A stretch of DNA of 64,000 nucleotides from Flavonifractor sp. An10 (GCF_002161215.1 NZ_NFMB01000002.1:248001-312000), one strand, 5' to 3'. Positions 50,858 through 60,401 are shown, counted from the first letter of the stretch. Numbers and translations are program-made. The notes: generated by a model not told the origin, from the letters alone.

Positions 50858-51712
50858 TTATGGATTGCACTGACCGCAGGGGGAGTAGCCCTCGTCCAGC
50901 AGGGCCTCCCGGCTGCCCACATAGCTCTGCCGGTTGGCCGGGTTCATGCTGGCCACGCCGGAGCAGTCGGGCAGGTGGAACTTCTTGCTGCTGGTGTTCA
51001 GAATGTAGGTGGTCTCCGCCGGGGTCTGGGTGTCCTCCGCCGGGGCCTCATCCCCCTCGGCCCGGCTCTCCCCGGTGGCGTAGTCGATGGTGACGCCGGG
51101 CTGGACGTTGTAGACGTACACGTTGAAGCACACGCCCTCCCCACCGTCCTCCATGCTGAGGGCCTCCATTAGCACGCCGCCGGCCACCAGATTGTCCCCC
51201 TCAAAGATGGGGGTCACCCGGTAGAGCACGTGGTTGTCCGTCTCCTTCACGTAGTCGGCCACCAGGTTCTCAAAAGGCAGCATGCCGTCCACGTTCATGT
51301 ACCGGGTGCCGGTGATCAGGTTGCGCTCGTTGGCGTTCTCGCCGGTGAGCTGGAAGCCGATCAGGTGGCAGCGGTTGTAGAGGTACTGGCCGTCGTACTC
51401 CACGTTGATCCAGCCGGAGGGGGTCACCGAGCTGATGCTCTCCCGATCCTCGGTGGGCATCAGCTCCGTCCCCACGCAGGCCCAGGCCGGGCCGCAGCGG
51501 CCCAGCCCGTCCAGCTCGCTGTAGGTCTCAAAGGCCTCGGTGGTGTACTCGTCCTCGGTGAAAAAGGGCTGGTTGCCGTTGACGGCCACATAGGGCTCTC
51601 CGGCATAGGCGGGGAGTTCATCCAGGCTGACGGCGGGAACCGCGGCCTCCTCATCATAACACCCGGTGAGGAGCAGGACGAACAGGAACAGCAGAGGCAG
51701 GACTCGTTTCAT
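50858..51712 (-). CDS. lipoprotein with DNA/RNA non-specific endonuclease domain and C-terminal metal-binding motif
   Basis: A protein of 284 residues with lipobox LLLTGC after a short signal peptide. The middle carries LYNRCHLIGFQLTGENANERNLITGT, the DRGH-like active-site region of non-specific (beta-beta-alpha-metal) nucleases, with NRCH in place of DRGH as in many streptodornase/EndA-type enzymes. The C-terminus (KKFHLPDCSGVASMNPANR ... SPCGQCNP) is an Ada-like zinc-binding motif. It would degrade extracellular nucleic acids at the cell surface. Start ATG 51712 overlaps the previous stop (ATGA). Confidence 0.85.
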   Translation of the reverse strand: MKRVLPLLFLFVLLLTGCYDEEAAVPAVSLDELPAYAGEPYVAVNGNQPFFTEDEYTTEAFETYSELDGLGRCGPAWACVGTELMPTEDRESISSVTPSGWINVEYDGQYLYNRCHLIGFQLTGENANERNLITGTRYMNVDGMLPFENLVADYVKETDNHVLYRVTPIFEGDNLVAGGVLMEALSMEDGGEGVCFNVYVYNVQPGVTIDYATGESRAEGDEAPAEDTQTPAETTYILNTSSKKFHLPDCSGVASMNPANRQSYVGSREALLDEGYSPCGQCNP

Positions 51713-52122
51713 CGTTGGTAGACCTCCTTGGTAATGCGTGGGTGGGAACTGCCGGAGAACTCCTCCCGGCTGACCAGCCGCCACCCCGGCGGCTCCGGCC
51801 GTATGTCCAGGTACACATCGGCGGGGTAGCGCCGGTTCCAGCGGTAGAGCACCAGCCCCTCCATCCGCTCCAGCCAGGGCAGCAGGGGACGGCCCTCCAC
51901 GAAGCAGAGCTCCCCCGGGCCCGCCCGGTTCAGGAAGTCCTCCGCCGCCGTCAGATGCCCCTCCGCCCCGGGGCCGAACAGGGCCAGGGAGGACGGCGCG
52001 CACCACAGCGGCCGCCCCGCCGCATCCGCCAGCACGCGGGCGCTTACCTCCCGATCCCGGCTCTGCCGCCGGCCGCCGAAGGCCATGCCCCAGCCGTCAT
52101 CCACGCATACGATGGGAATCAT
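51709..52122 (-). CDS. conserved hypothetical protein (often named ribonuclease Z in databases, without its motif)
   Basis: A protein of 137 residues beginning MIPIVCVDDGWGMAFGGRRQSRDREV, with LCFVEGRPLLPWL, LYRWNRRYPADVYLDI and FSGSSHPRITKEVYQ. I recall a small conserved Firmicutes family with this layout, but no metallo-beta-lactamase HxHxDH motif is present, so the ribonuclease Z label would be wrong. It is translationally coupled to the nuclease lipoprotein. Confidence 0.6.
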   Translation of the reverse strand: MIPIVCVDDGWGMAFGGRRQSRDREVSARVLADAAGRPLWCAPSSLALFGPGAEGHLTAAEDFLNRAGPGELCFVEGRPLLPWLERMEGLVLYRWNRRYPADVYLDIRPEPPGWRLVSREEFSGSSHPRITKEVYQR

Positions 52123-52157
52123 CCCGGCACCTCCCGCCTGCATATCTGGGTGGAAAC

Positions 52158-52189
52158 AAAAAGGCAACTGCCGAAGCAGTTGCCTTTTT
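52158..52189 (-). terminator. terminator after tRNA-Arg
   Basis: AAAAAGGCAACTGC / GCAGTTGCCTTTTT, a 14-bp stem with a 4-nt loop directly after the tRNA CCA end. Confidence 0.85.
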
Positions 52190-52265
52190 GGTACGGCTGA
52201 AGGGATTCGAACCCCCGACCTTTTGGTTCGTAGCCAAACACTCTATCCAGCTGAGCTACAGCCGC
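52189..52265 (-). tRNA. tRNA-Arg(ACG)
   Basis: 77 nt with encoded CCA. The acceptor GCGGCTG pairs with CAGCCGT; anticodon loop CTACGAA (anticodon ACG) within TTTGG/CCAAA; GGTTCGAATCC forms the T arm. Confidence 0.95.
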
Positions 52266-52396
52266 ATATCCGTTCAAACGGAACCGCCTCAACGACGGCT
52301 CAATTATATTATCACAGCCGCCGACGAAATGCAAGAGGAAATTCGAATATTTTTGAAATTTTTTCATCCGCTCCCCGGTGGCCCTGCCGCCGCCGG

Positions 52397-52424
52397 TTGA
52401 CAATCCCGCCGGGTGCTTTATAAT
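52397..52424 (+). promoter_or_regulatory. promoter of the first ABC transporter pair
   Basis: TTGACA and TATAAT with a 16-nt spacer, about 70 nt before the first start codon. Confidence 0.8.
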
Positions 52425-52493
52425 AAGGACAATCACTGCTGACCGGGCCGCGCGGCGCGGCGGGTCGGGAAACGGAAAAGGAGGGAGGCCGCG

Positions 52494-54254
52494 GTGGGGG
52501 ACTTGAAGCGGCTGCTGGGCTATCTGGGGCCCTACCGGAGGGATCTGATTCTGGGGGCGCTGTTGGTGCTGGTGGAGACGGCCTTTGAGCTGGTGATCCC
52601 TGTGCTCATGGCGGACATCATCGACGTGGGCGTGGCGCAGCAGGATGTGCCCTTTATTCTCCACAAGGGGGTGCAGATGGGGATATGCGCCCTGCTGGCG
52701 CTGATCACGGGCCTGCTCTACGCCCGGTTTGCCGCCCGGGCGGCCTATGGCTGGGGCGCCCGCATCCGGGAGGAGCAGTTTGCCCGGGTGCAGAACTACG
52801 CCTTTTCCAACCTGGATCACTTTGAGACCTCCTCCCTGGTCACCCGCATGACCACCGACGTGACCGTGCTGCAGAACGCCGTCAACGGCGGGCTGCGGCC
52901 GCTGGTGCGTGCGCCGGTGATGCTGGTGATGGGCATCGGCCTGTCCATGTGGATGAATGCGGAGCTGGCCCTGGTCTTTCTGGTGTGCACCCCGGTGCTG
53001 GGGGTGATCCTCTTCTGGGTGGTGCGCAGGGTGGCCCCCATGTACGGCCGCCTGCAGAAGGCGGTAGACCGGCTCAACAACGTGGTGCAGGAGGGGCTCA
53101 CCGCCATCCGGGCGGTGAAGGCCTTTGTCCGGGGGGAGTATGAGGAGGAGAAGTTCGCCGCCGTCAACGACGAGCTCACCGACACCAGCCAGAAGACCTT
53201 CCACTACGCGGTGCTCAACCTGCCCGCCTTCCAGCTGGTGATGTACACCTCCACCGTGCTGCTCATGTGGTTCGGCGGGAACATGATCCTGGCCGGCAGC
53301 CTCCAGGTGGGGGAGCTCACCGGCGTGCTCAGCTATGTGCTCCAGATCATGAACTCCCTGATGCTCATCTCCAACGTGTTCCTGCTGCTCACCCGCTCCC
53401 TGGCCAGCGCCAGGCGCATCCTGGAGGTGCTGGACGAGGACATTGTGCTCACCTCCCCGGAGGGCGGGGCGGAGGCGGTGCCCGACGGCGGCGTGGACTT
53501 TGAAAACGTCTCCTTCAAATACCACGCCGGGGCGAAGGAGTACGCCCTATCCGGTGTGAACCTCCACATCCCGGCGGGCCAGACAGTGGGCATCCTGGGG
53601 GGCACCGGCTCGGCCAAGACCACCCTGGTGCAGCTCATCCCCCGCCTGTACGACGCCACCGAGGGCACGGTGAAGGTGGGCGGCCGGGACGTGCGGGAAT
53701 ACGACCTCCACGCCCTGCGGGACGCGGTGGGCATCGTGCTCCAGAAAAACGTGCTCTTCTCCGGCACCGTGCGGGGCAACCTGAAGTGGGGCAATCCTGA
53801 CGCCACGGATGCGGAGCTGTGGGCGGCCTGCAGAGCGGCCTGCGCCGACGAGTTCCTGGAGCGGATGCCCAGGGGCCTGGACACCGATCTGGGGCAGGGG
53901 GGCGTCAACGTCTCCGGCGGGCAGAAGCAGCGGCTGTGCATCGCCCGCACCCTGCTCAAGCGCCCCAAGGTGCTCATCTTCGACGACTCCACCAGCGCGG
54001 TGGACACCGCCACCGAGGCCCAAATCCGCGCGGCCCTGTCTGCCCTGCCCAACGTGACCAAGCTGATCATCGCCCAGCGCATCACCTCGGTAATGAACAC
54101 CGACCAGATTGTCATCCTGGAGGACGGCCGGATCCACGCCGTGGGCACCCATGAGAGCCTGCTGGAATCCGACCCGATCTACCAGGAGATCTACGCATCC
54201 CAGATGAAAGGAGGGGAGGAGCATGGCCCGTCAGCTCAGCGCAAAAAAGCCTAA
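52494..54254 (+). CDS. ABC transporter, fused permease/ATPase, half of a heterodimeric exporter (degenerate site)
   Basis: A protein of 586 residues from GTG with AGGAGGGAGG upstream. An N-terminal six-helix exporter domain is followed by an ATPase domain with Walker A GGTGSAKTTL, signature NVSGGQKQRL and Walker B VLIFDDSTSAVDT. Asp replaces the catalytic Glu after Walker B, so this half carries a degenerate nucleotide site, as in heterodimeric BmrCD/TM287-288-type exporters. The partner gene overlaps by 32 nt. Confidence 0.92.
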   Translation: MGDLKRLLGYLGPYRRDLILGALLVLVETAFELVIPVLMADIIDVGVAQQDVPFILHKGVQMGICALLALITGLLYARFAARAAYGWGARIREEQFARVQNYAFSNLDHFETSSLVTRMTTDVTVLQNAVNGGLRPLVRAPVMLVMGIGLSMWMNAELALVFLVCTPVLGVILFWVVRRVAPMYGRLQKAVDRLNNVVQEGLTAIRAVKAFVRGEYEEEKFAAVNDELTDTSQKTFHYAVLNLPAFQLVMYTSTVLLMWFGGNMILAGSLQVGELTGVLSYVLQIMNSLMLISNVFLLLTRSLASARRILEVLDEDIVLTSPEGGAEAVPDGGVDFENVSFKYHAGAKEYALSGVNLHIPAGQTVGILGGTGSAKTTLVQLIPRLYDATEGTVKVGGRDVREYDLHALRDAVGIVLQKNVLFSGTVRGNLKWGNPDATDAELWAACRAACADEFLERMPRGLDTDLGQGGVNVSGGQKQRLCIARTLLKRPKVLIFDDSTSAVDTATEAQIRAALSALPNVTKLIIAQRITSVMNTDQIVILEDGRIHAVGTHESLLESDPIYQEIYASQMKGGEEHGPSAQRKKA

Positions 54255-56064
54255 GCACCTGGGGTACACCCTGCGCACTCTGCTGTCCTACCTGGGGCGG
54301 CACAAGCTCCTCCTGCTGGCGGTGGCGGTGCTGGTGTCTGTCAGCGCCCTGGCCAACCTGCTGGGCACCTATATGATCCGCCCCGTGGTCAACTCCCTGG
54401 CGGGCGGCCAGGTGGGGGATCTCATCCGCGGCGTGGCGGTGACGGCGGGCATCTACGGCCTGGGGGCGGTGTGCGCCTACGGCTATACCCAGATCATGGT
54501 GAAGGCCGCCCAGAAGGTGCTGCGGGACATCCGGCGGGATCTCTTCGCCCACCTCCAGACCCTCCCCCTGCGCTTCTTCGACACACGGCGCCACGGGGAC
54601 GTGATGAGCTACTTCACCAACGACGTGGACACCATCTCCGACGCGCTGAACAACAGCTTCGCCATGGTGATCCAGAGCTTTATCCAGGTGGCGGGCACCC
54701 TGACCATGCTGTTTATTCTCAACTGGCAGCTCTCTCTGGTGGTGGCGGTGTGCTACGTCGTCATGTTCGGCTACGTCCGGTTCAGCGGGAAGCGGAGCAA
54801 GGCATACTACACGAAGCAGCAGGCCAGCCTGGGGGAGCTGGACGGCTACATCGAAGAGATGATGGCCGGCCAAAAGGTGGTGAAGGTGTTCAACCACGAG
54901 GAGGCCAGCCTGGAGGAGTTCCGGGCGAAGAACGAGACCCTGCGCCGGGCGGGCACCGGAGCCCAGGGCTATGCGGCCACCATGGTGCCCGCGGTGGTCA
55001 CCATCTCCTATATTAACTATGCCATCGTGGCGGTGCTGGGGGGCATCATGGCCATCAACGGCATGACCGACGTGGGCAGCCTGGCCAGCTATCTGGTCTT
55101 TGTGCGGCAGGCCGCCATGCCCATCAACCAGTTCACCCAGCAGACCAACTTCCTGCTGGCCGCCCTGGCGGGCGCCGAGCGGGTGTTCGAGGTCATGGAT
55201 CAGCCCGGCGAGGTGGACGAGGGCCGGACTGTGCTGGTCAACGTGAAGGAGGAGGGCGGACGGCTGGTTCCCTGCGGGGAGAAAACCGGGCGCTGGGCCT
55301 GGCGGAAGCCGGACGGCTCCCTGACGCCCCTGCGGGGGGACGTGCGCTTTGAGCACGTGGACTTCGGCTATGAGGACGGCCATCCTATCCTGAAGGACAT
55401 CAGCCTCTACGCCGAGCCGGGGCAGAAGATCGCCTTCGTGGGCTCCACCGGCGCGGGCAAGACCACCATCACCAACCTGATCAACCGCTTCTACGACGTG
55501 CAGGGGGGGCGGGTGATCTACGACGGCATCGACGTGCGGGACATCAAAAAGGACGATCTCCGCCGCTCCCTGGGCATTGTCCTCCAGGACACCCACCTGT
55601 TCACCGGCACCATCGCGGACAACATCCGCTTCGGCAAGCTGGACGCCACCCGGGAGGAGGTTGAGCGGGCCGCCCGCATCGCCAACGCCGACTCCTTCAT
55701 CCGCCGCCTGCCCCAGGGATACGACACGCCGGTCACCGCCGACGGCGCCAACCTGTCCCAGGGCCAGCGGCAGCTGCTGGCCATCGCCCGGGCCGCCGTG
55801 GCCGATCCGCCGGTGCTGATCCTGGACGAGGCCACCTCCTCCATCGACACCCGCACCGAGGCCCTCATTGAGAAGGGCATGGATCAGCTGATGGAGGGGC
55901 GCACCGTGTTTGTCATCGCCCACCGGCTGTCCACCGTGCGCAATGCCGATGCCATCCTGGTGCTGGAGCACGGCCAGGTGGTGGAGCGGGGCAGCCACGA
56001 GGCCCTGCTGGCCCAGAAGGGCGAGTACTACCAGCTCTACAACGGCATGTTCGAGCTGAGCTGA
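54223..56064 (+). CDS. ABC transporter, fused permease/ATPase, catalytic half of the heterodimer
   Basis: A protein of 613 residues. Walker A STGAGKTTITNLI, signature NLSQGQRQLLAIAR, Walker B VLILDEATSSIDT with the catalytic Glu. It contains an insertion of about 30 residues between membrane and ATPase domains (VNVKEEGGRLVPCG...). AAAGGAGGGGAGGAGC precedes the ATG. It completes the heterodimer begun by the preceding gene. A drug or lipid export function is typical for the family. Confidence 0.93.
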   Translation: MARQLSAKKPKHLGYTLRTLLSYLGRHKLLLLAVAVLVSVSALANLLGTYMIRPVVNSLAGGQVGDLIRGVAVTAGIYGLGAVCAYGYTQIMVKAAQKVLRDIRRDLFAHLQTLPLRFFDTRRHGDVMSYFTNDVDTISDALNNSFAMVIQSFIQVAGTLTMLFILNWQLSLVVAVCYVVMFGYVRFSGKRSKAYYTKQQASLGELDGYIEEMMAGQKVVKVFNHEEASLEEFRAKNETLRRAGTGAQGYAATMVPAVVTISYINYAIVAVLGGIMAINGMTDVGSLASYLVFVRQAAMPINQFTQQTNFLLAALAGAERVFEVMDQPGEVDEGRTVLVNVKEEGGRLVPCGEKTGRWAWRKPDGSLTPLRGDVRFEHVDFGYEDGHPILKDISLYAEPGQKIAFVGSTGAGKTTITNLINRFYDVQGGRVIYDGIDVRDIKKDDLRRSLGIVLQDTHLFTGTIADNIRFGKLDATREEVERAARIANADSFIRRLPQGYDTPVTADGANLSQGQRQLLAIARAAVADPPVLILDEATSSIDTRTEALIEKGMDQLMEGRTVFVIAHRLSTVRNADAILVLEHGQVVERGSHEALLAQKGEYYQLYNGMFELS

Positions 56065-56076
56065 CCGCCGAAAAGC

Positions 56077-56111
56077 ATCCCGGCCCCGGAGCACAGTTCC
56101 GGGGCCGGGAT
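56077..56111. terminator. bidirectional terminator between convergent ABC operons
   Basis: ATCCCGGCCCCGGA / TCCGGGGCCGGGAT, a 14-bp stem with a 7-nt loop, followed by TGTCTGTTT. Confidence 0.75.
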
Positions 56112-56145
56112 TGTCTGTTTCCCGGGGAAAGCCGGGGGCGCGGCG

Positions 56146-57876
56146 TCACAGGGCCCAGCGCTGGCTCTCGGCCTGGGTGCGCACCATATGGGCGTAGATG
56201 CCGCCCTGCTGCATCAGCTCGGCGGGGGAGCCCTGCTCCGCCGCCACGCCGTGTTCCAGCACCACAACCTTGTCCGCCCCCGCCACGGTGCGCATGCGGT
56301 GGGCGATCACCAGCACCGTCTTGTCCCGGATGAGCCGGGACAGGGCGCTCTGGATCAGGGACTCGTTTTCCACGTCCAGGGAGGCAGTGGCCTCATCCAG
56401 CAGGATGATGGGGGCGTTTTTCAGAAAGGCCCGGGCGATGGAGATGCGCTGCCGCTCACCGCCGGAGAGCTGGCAGCCGTTCTCCCCGATCCCGGTGTTC
56501 CACCCGCCGGGCAGCTTCTCGGCAAACTCGTCCACGTTGGCCAGCCGGGCGGCGGCGATACACTCGGCGTCGGTGGCGTCCTTCCGACCGATGCGGATGT
56601 TCTCCAGGATGGTGTTGTCAAAGAGGGTCACGTCCTGGAACACGATGGAGTAGAGGGAGAGCAGGGCCTCCGGGTCGGCCTTGGACACGTCCATGCCCCC
56701 CACGGTGATCCTCCCCCGGTCGGCGTCCCAGAACCGGGCGGCCAGCCGGGACACGGTGGTCTTGCCCCCGCCGGAGGGGCCCACCAGGGCGGTGACCTCC
56801 CCCTGCTTCGCGGTGAAGGACACGTCCTTCAGAACCGTCTCCCCGGTGTTGTAGGAGAAGCCCACGTGGTCGAAGGTGATGTCGCAGCACCGGTTGGTGA
56901 GGGTGTCCGAGCCCTGCTGCACCGGGTGATCCAGGATCTCGTTCATCCGGGCCACGTTGGTGCGGGTGCTGATCACGGCGGCCAGGTTCTGTAAGGCGCC
57001 CTGCAGGGGGTCGTACAGCCGGGAGACCACCAGCAGGAACAGGAAGAAGGTGAGCACGTCCAGGCCGCCCTGCACCAGCAGCAGGGAGCCCGTCAGGGCC
57101 ACCGTGGCAATGCCCAGCTTGAGGATCAGGGAGGCGGACACCACGAAGGCGGCCAGGCCGAACTCGTTGATGATGCTCCGCCGCTCCACCGCCCGGATCT
57201 TCTCCTCCAACCCCGCCAGGTAGGCCCCCTCGGCGTTGTTGGAGCGGAGATCCCGCACCGTCTCGATGCACTCCTGGATGCCGTCGGCGCAGGCCATCCT
57301 GGCGTCCATGGCCTTCTGGTTCAGCTTCTCCTGCACCCTGGCGGAGCCGGCCACGATGGCGAAGGACACGGGCAGCACCCACAGGGCCGCCAGGGCCATG
57401 CGCCAGTCGATGCAGAACAGCCCCGCGGCCACCAGGGTGGTGGAGCAGATGGCCCCGGCCAGCTCGGGGACAAAGTGGGAGAAGCTCTGCTCCAGGAAGG
57501 TGCAGTCGGCCATGATGGTGCTGGTGAGATCCGCCAGATCCTTCTTGCCGAAGAAGGACAGGGGGAGCTTCCGCAACCGCTCGGCCAGGGTGATGCGGCG
57601 CACGCCGCTCTCCACATAGGTGGCCAGATAGGTGGCGTTGTACTGGAGCCAGGTGGTCAAAAAGATCAGCCCCACGCAGGCCGCACACCCCGCAATGTAA
57701 AAGGGAACCCGCCCGGCGGCCACCCCGCCGCCCAGCAGCTCCCCCACCAGCAGGTAGAGCAGCCCAACCGGGAGCATAAAGGACAGGTTTTGCAGCACGC
57801 AGGCGATGCAGCCCTTGATAAGATCCCTGGCGCCCTGCTCGGACAGGGCGTATTTCCGCTGCAGCTTCTGAATCAC
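56146..57876 (-). CDS. ABC transporter with exporter fold, siderophore-import type half (YbtP/IrtA-like)
   Basis: A protein of 576 residues from GTG 57876 with AAGGAGG upstream. Six membrane helices, then Walker A GPSGGGKTTVSRLAARFWD, signature CQLSGGERQRISIARA, Walker B PIILLDEATASLDVENE. Pairs of this subtype in YbtPQ and IrtAB move iron-siderophore complexes inward despite the exporter fold. The partner gene is immediately upstream (4-nt gap). Confidence 0.88.
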   Translation of the reverse strand: MIQKLQRKYALSEQGARDLIKGCIACVLQNLSFMLPVGLLYLLVGELLGGGVAAGRVPFYIAGCAACVGLIFLTTWLQYNATYLATYVESGVRRITLAERLRKLPLSFFGKKDLADLTSTIMADCTFLEQSFSHFVPELAGAICSTTLVAAGLFCIDWRMALAALWVLPVSFAIVAGSARVQEKLNQKAMDARMACADGIQECIETVRDLRSNNAEGAYLAGLEEKIRAVERRSIINEFGLAAFVVSASLILKLGIATVALTGSLLLVQGGLDVLTFFLFLLVVSRLYDPLQGALQNLAAVISTRTNVARMNEILDHPVQQGSDTLTNRCCDITFDHVGFSYNTGETVLKDVSFTAKQGEVTALVGPSGGGKTTVSRLAARFWDADRGRITVGGMDVSKADPEALLSLYSIVFQDVTLFDNTILENIRIGRKDATDAECIAAARLANVDEFAEKLPGGWNTGIGENGCQLSGGERQRISIARAFLKNAPIILLDEATASLDVENESLIQSALSRLIRDKTVLVIAHRMRTVAGADKVVVLEHGVAAEQGSPAELMQQGGIYAHMVRTQAESQRWAL

Positions 57877-57880
57877 GGTT

Positions 57881-59650
57881 TCATCCCTCCTTGGCGACCT
57901 TCCACTGGGTGGAGGTCTGGTAGTTGTCCCACAGGCGGCGGAAGAGGCCGTCCCGGGCCAGCAGCTGGTCATAGGAGCCGTGCTCGGCGATGCGGCCCTC
58001 CTCCACCACAAAGATCTGATCCACATGGGCGACGGTGGACAGGCGGTGGGCGATCATCAGCACGGTTTTGCCCTCGGCCAGGCGGGCGAAGGCGGCCTGT
58101 ACCCTGGCCTCGTTGTCGGGATCGGCAAAGGCGGTGGCCTCGTCCAGGATGATCACCGGGGTGTTTTTCAGCATCACCCGGGCGATGGCGATGCGCTGCT
58201 GCTCCCCGCCGGAGAGGTACACCCCCCTGGCGCCGATCACCGTGTCCACCCCCTGGGGCAGCTTTTCCAGGATGTCGCCGCACTGGGCGCTGCGGAGGGC
58301 GGCCAGCACCTCCTCCCGGGTGGCCTCCGGCCGCCCCAGCCGCACGTTGTCCAGGATGGAGGCCTTGATGAGCCTGCTGTCCTGGAACACGAAGGACACC
58401 GTGTTCATCAGCGTCTCCTTGGCGATGTCCCGCGCGTCCACGCCGCCGATGCGGATCACGCCGCTCTGGGGGTCGAAGAAGCGGGCGATCAGCTGGGCCA
58501 GGGTGGTCTTGCCGCCGCCGGAGGGGCCCACAAAGGCCGCCGTGGTACCGGCGGGGATGGAGAGGGTGACGTGCCTGAGCACCTCCGGCCCGCCGCCGTA
58601 GCGGAAGCACACGTCGCTCAGCTCCACGGAGCCGTCCCGGGGCTCCCGGGGGCGGGCGGGCTCGGGCAGGGGAGCCAGGCTGAGCACACTGTCGATGCGC
58701 TGGAGGGCGTCGTCCACGATCATGGCGTTCTCGCTCTGGAACATGATGCGGGTGAGGGTGACGGAGATCACCGGCGTGATGATGATGTAGAAAATCAGGT
58801 TGAGCAGGAACTGGCTGGTGACCCCGTTCCGGGTGAGCACCAGCGCCCCGGCGGTCAGGAAGGCGAACACCCCGTTGATGGCGGCGGTGTAGCACATCAT
58901 GGGCAGGCGCAGCTGCTTGGTGTAGGCGATCACCCACACCTTGTAGCGGTCGATGGAGTCCTTGAACTTCTTGAAGGAGAAGATGGTCTGGCCGAAGGTC
59001 TTGACCACCGGGATGCCCCGGACGTACTCCACCGCCTCATTGGACATGTCGTCCAGGGCGTCCTGGTACTCCTTCATCTTCTGCTGCATCCGGGGCCCGG
59101 TCATAGCCATCATAATGAGGAAGCCCAGGGCCACGGGGGCCAGGCTCAGCAGGCCCAGCCGCCAGTCGAACACCAGTAGCAGCACCAGCAGGCCGATGGG
59201 GGTGGCGATGGCCCCCGCCCGGTCGGGGAGCTGGTGGGCCAGGTAGGTCTCGGTGGCGGCGCTGGACTCGTTGACGATCTTGCGCAGGCGGCCGCTGCCG
59301 AACTGCTCCGCCGCCCCCAGGGGCAGGGTCACGATGTGGCGCATGGCCTCGATGCGAAGGCTGCTGGCGATGCGGAAGGCCCCCATGTGGGAGCACATGA
59401 GCGCCGCGATGTACACCAGCACGGCGAGCACCGCGAACAGCACCGCCATCCAGCCGTTATGGGCCAGGCCCCGGGCCCGGGAGAAGTCCGGGGCGGCGGC
59501 CAGCACCTCCCCCATGAGGCGCCAGATGTACCAGTAGGGGATCAGGGCCAGCAGGGCGCTGGCCGCCGACAGCACCCAGGACGCGTAGGTCAGGTATCTG
59601 TGCCCGCCGGCGTAGTCCAGGAGCCGCGACAGATTGGATGGTTTCTTCAA
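57881..59650 (-). CDS. ABC transporter with exporter fold, siderophore-import type half (YbtQ/IrtB-like)
   Basis: A protein of 589 residues. Walker A GPSGGGKTTLAQLIARFFD, signature YLSGGEQQRIAIAR, Walker B VIILDEATAFADPDNE; the ATAFADP ending is typical of YbtQ-type subunits. It forms a heterodimer with the following gene. The operon is preceded by a perfect inverted repeat (59676-59701) overlapping its -10 box and by a TetR gene on the same strand, so derepression by a ligand is likely. Confidence 0.88.
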   Translation of the reverse strand: MKKPSNLSRLLDYAGGHRYLTYASWVLSAASALLALIPYWYIWRLMGEVLAAAPDFSRARGLAHNGWMAVLFAVLAVLVYIAALMCSHMGAFRIASSLRIEAMRHIVTLPLGAAEQFGSGRLRKIVNESSAATETYLAHQLPDRAGAIATPIGLLVLLLVFDWRLGLLSLAPVALGFLIMMAMTGPRMQQKMKEYQDALDDMSNEAVEYVRGIPVVKTFGQTIFSFKKFKDSIDRYKVWVIAYTKQLRLPMMCYTAAINGVFAFLTAGALVLTRNGVTSQFLLNLIFYIIITPVISVTLTRIMFQSENAMIVDDALQRIDSVLSLAPLPEPARPREPRDGSVELSDVCFRYGGGPEVLRHVTLSIPAGTTAAFVGPSGGGKTTLAQLIARFFDPQSGVIRIGGVDARDIAKETLMNTVSFVFQDSRLIKASILDNVRLGRPEATREEVLAALRSAQCGDILEKLPQGVDTVIGARGVYLSGGEQQRIAIARVMLKNTPVIILDEATAFADPDNEARVQAAFARLAEGKTVLMIAHRLSTVAHVDQIFVVEEGRIAEHGSYDQLLARDGLFRRLWDNYQTSTQWKVAKEG

Positions 59651-59675
59651 TGCAATTCCTCCTTTTCCGTGTGCT

Positions 59676-59701
59676 CGATAGTTAGTATAAACTAACTATC
59701 G
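59676..59701. promoter_or_regulatory. operator-like inverted repeat overlapping the ABC operon promoter
   Basis: CGATAGTTAGT-N4-ACTAACTATCG, perfect over 11 bp per arm. On the minus strand it contains TATACT, a likely -10. A TetR dimer bound here would block transcription of the ABC pair. Confidence 0.7.
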
Positions 59702-59755
59702 TTCAAAAAGAAAGGGACAGGTTGTGTCCCTCGCTTTTTCGTGGTTCGTGCCGCC

Positions 59756-60376
59756 CTACGACTGGCCCATGACCTCCAGCCAGCCGGCAGTGTAGAAGTC
59801 CCGCATCTGCCGCAGGTAGTTTTCCGCCTCCTCCAGGGGCATGGCGTGGAGGATCAGCTCAAAGAAGGTGCGGAACATGCCCGTGATCAGGATGTGCTCC
59901 AGCCGGCGATCCAGGCGGGGGGCGGGGCGGCCCAGCTCCCCCAGGACGGCCATGTAGTCGTGGGTGGCTGTAACCTCGATTTCCACCATCTCGTCCACCA
60001 GCCCGGCAAAGCGGGTGCCCTCCGAGGCGGTCAGCAGCAGCTGGCACTCCTCCAGATGGGCGTAGGCGTAGTGGAGCATGTCGAACATGCAGCCGCCGGA
60101 AAAGCTGCCCAGCTCGTCCGGCTGCCGGTGGTGGGGGAGGTGGGCGAACTCACTCTGGGCCTGCCGGAAGCGGCGGATCAGATAGTCGTAGTGGGGGCCC
60201 ACCAGGGCCTCATACAGCGCCTCCTTGCTGGGGTAGTAGCCGTAGAAGGCGCCGGTGGTCATGCCCAGGGATTTGACGATGCTCCGCAGGGAGGCAGAGG
60301 GGAAGCCCTTCTCCCGAAATTCCGCCCGGGCGGCCAGGTGGATGCGCTCCAGGGTGGTGGGCTGCTGCTCCGTCAT
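59756..60376 (-). CDS. TetR/AcrR family transcriptional regulator
   Basis: A protein of 206 residues. The DNA-binding domain is ERIHLAARAEFREKGFPSASLRSIVKSLGMTTGAFYGYYPSKEALYEAL, a standard TetR helix-turn-helix; the C-terminal ligand domain is variable. It lies just upstream of the ABC pair in the same direction. Its own start region holds ATATAAC-N3-GTTATAT (60402-60418). Confidence 0.92.
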   Translation of the reverse strand: MTEQQPTTLERIHLAARAEFREKGFPSASLRSIVKSLGMTTGAFYGYYPSKEALYEALVGPHYDYLIRRFRQAQSEFAHLPHHRQPDELGSFSGGCMFDMLHYAYAHLEECQLLLTASEGTRFAGLVDEMVEIEVTATHDYMAVLGELGRPAPRLDRRLEHILITGMFRTFFELILHAMPLEEAENYLRQMRDFYTAGWLEVMGQS

Positions 60377-60401
60377 GGGATCACCTCGGTATAGCGGTGT
60401 T

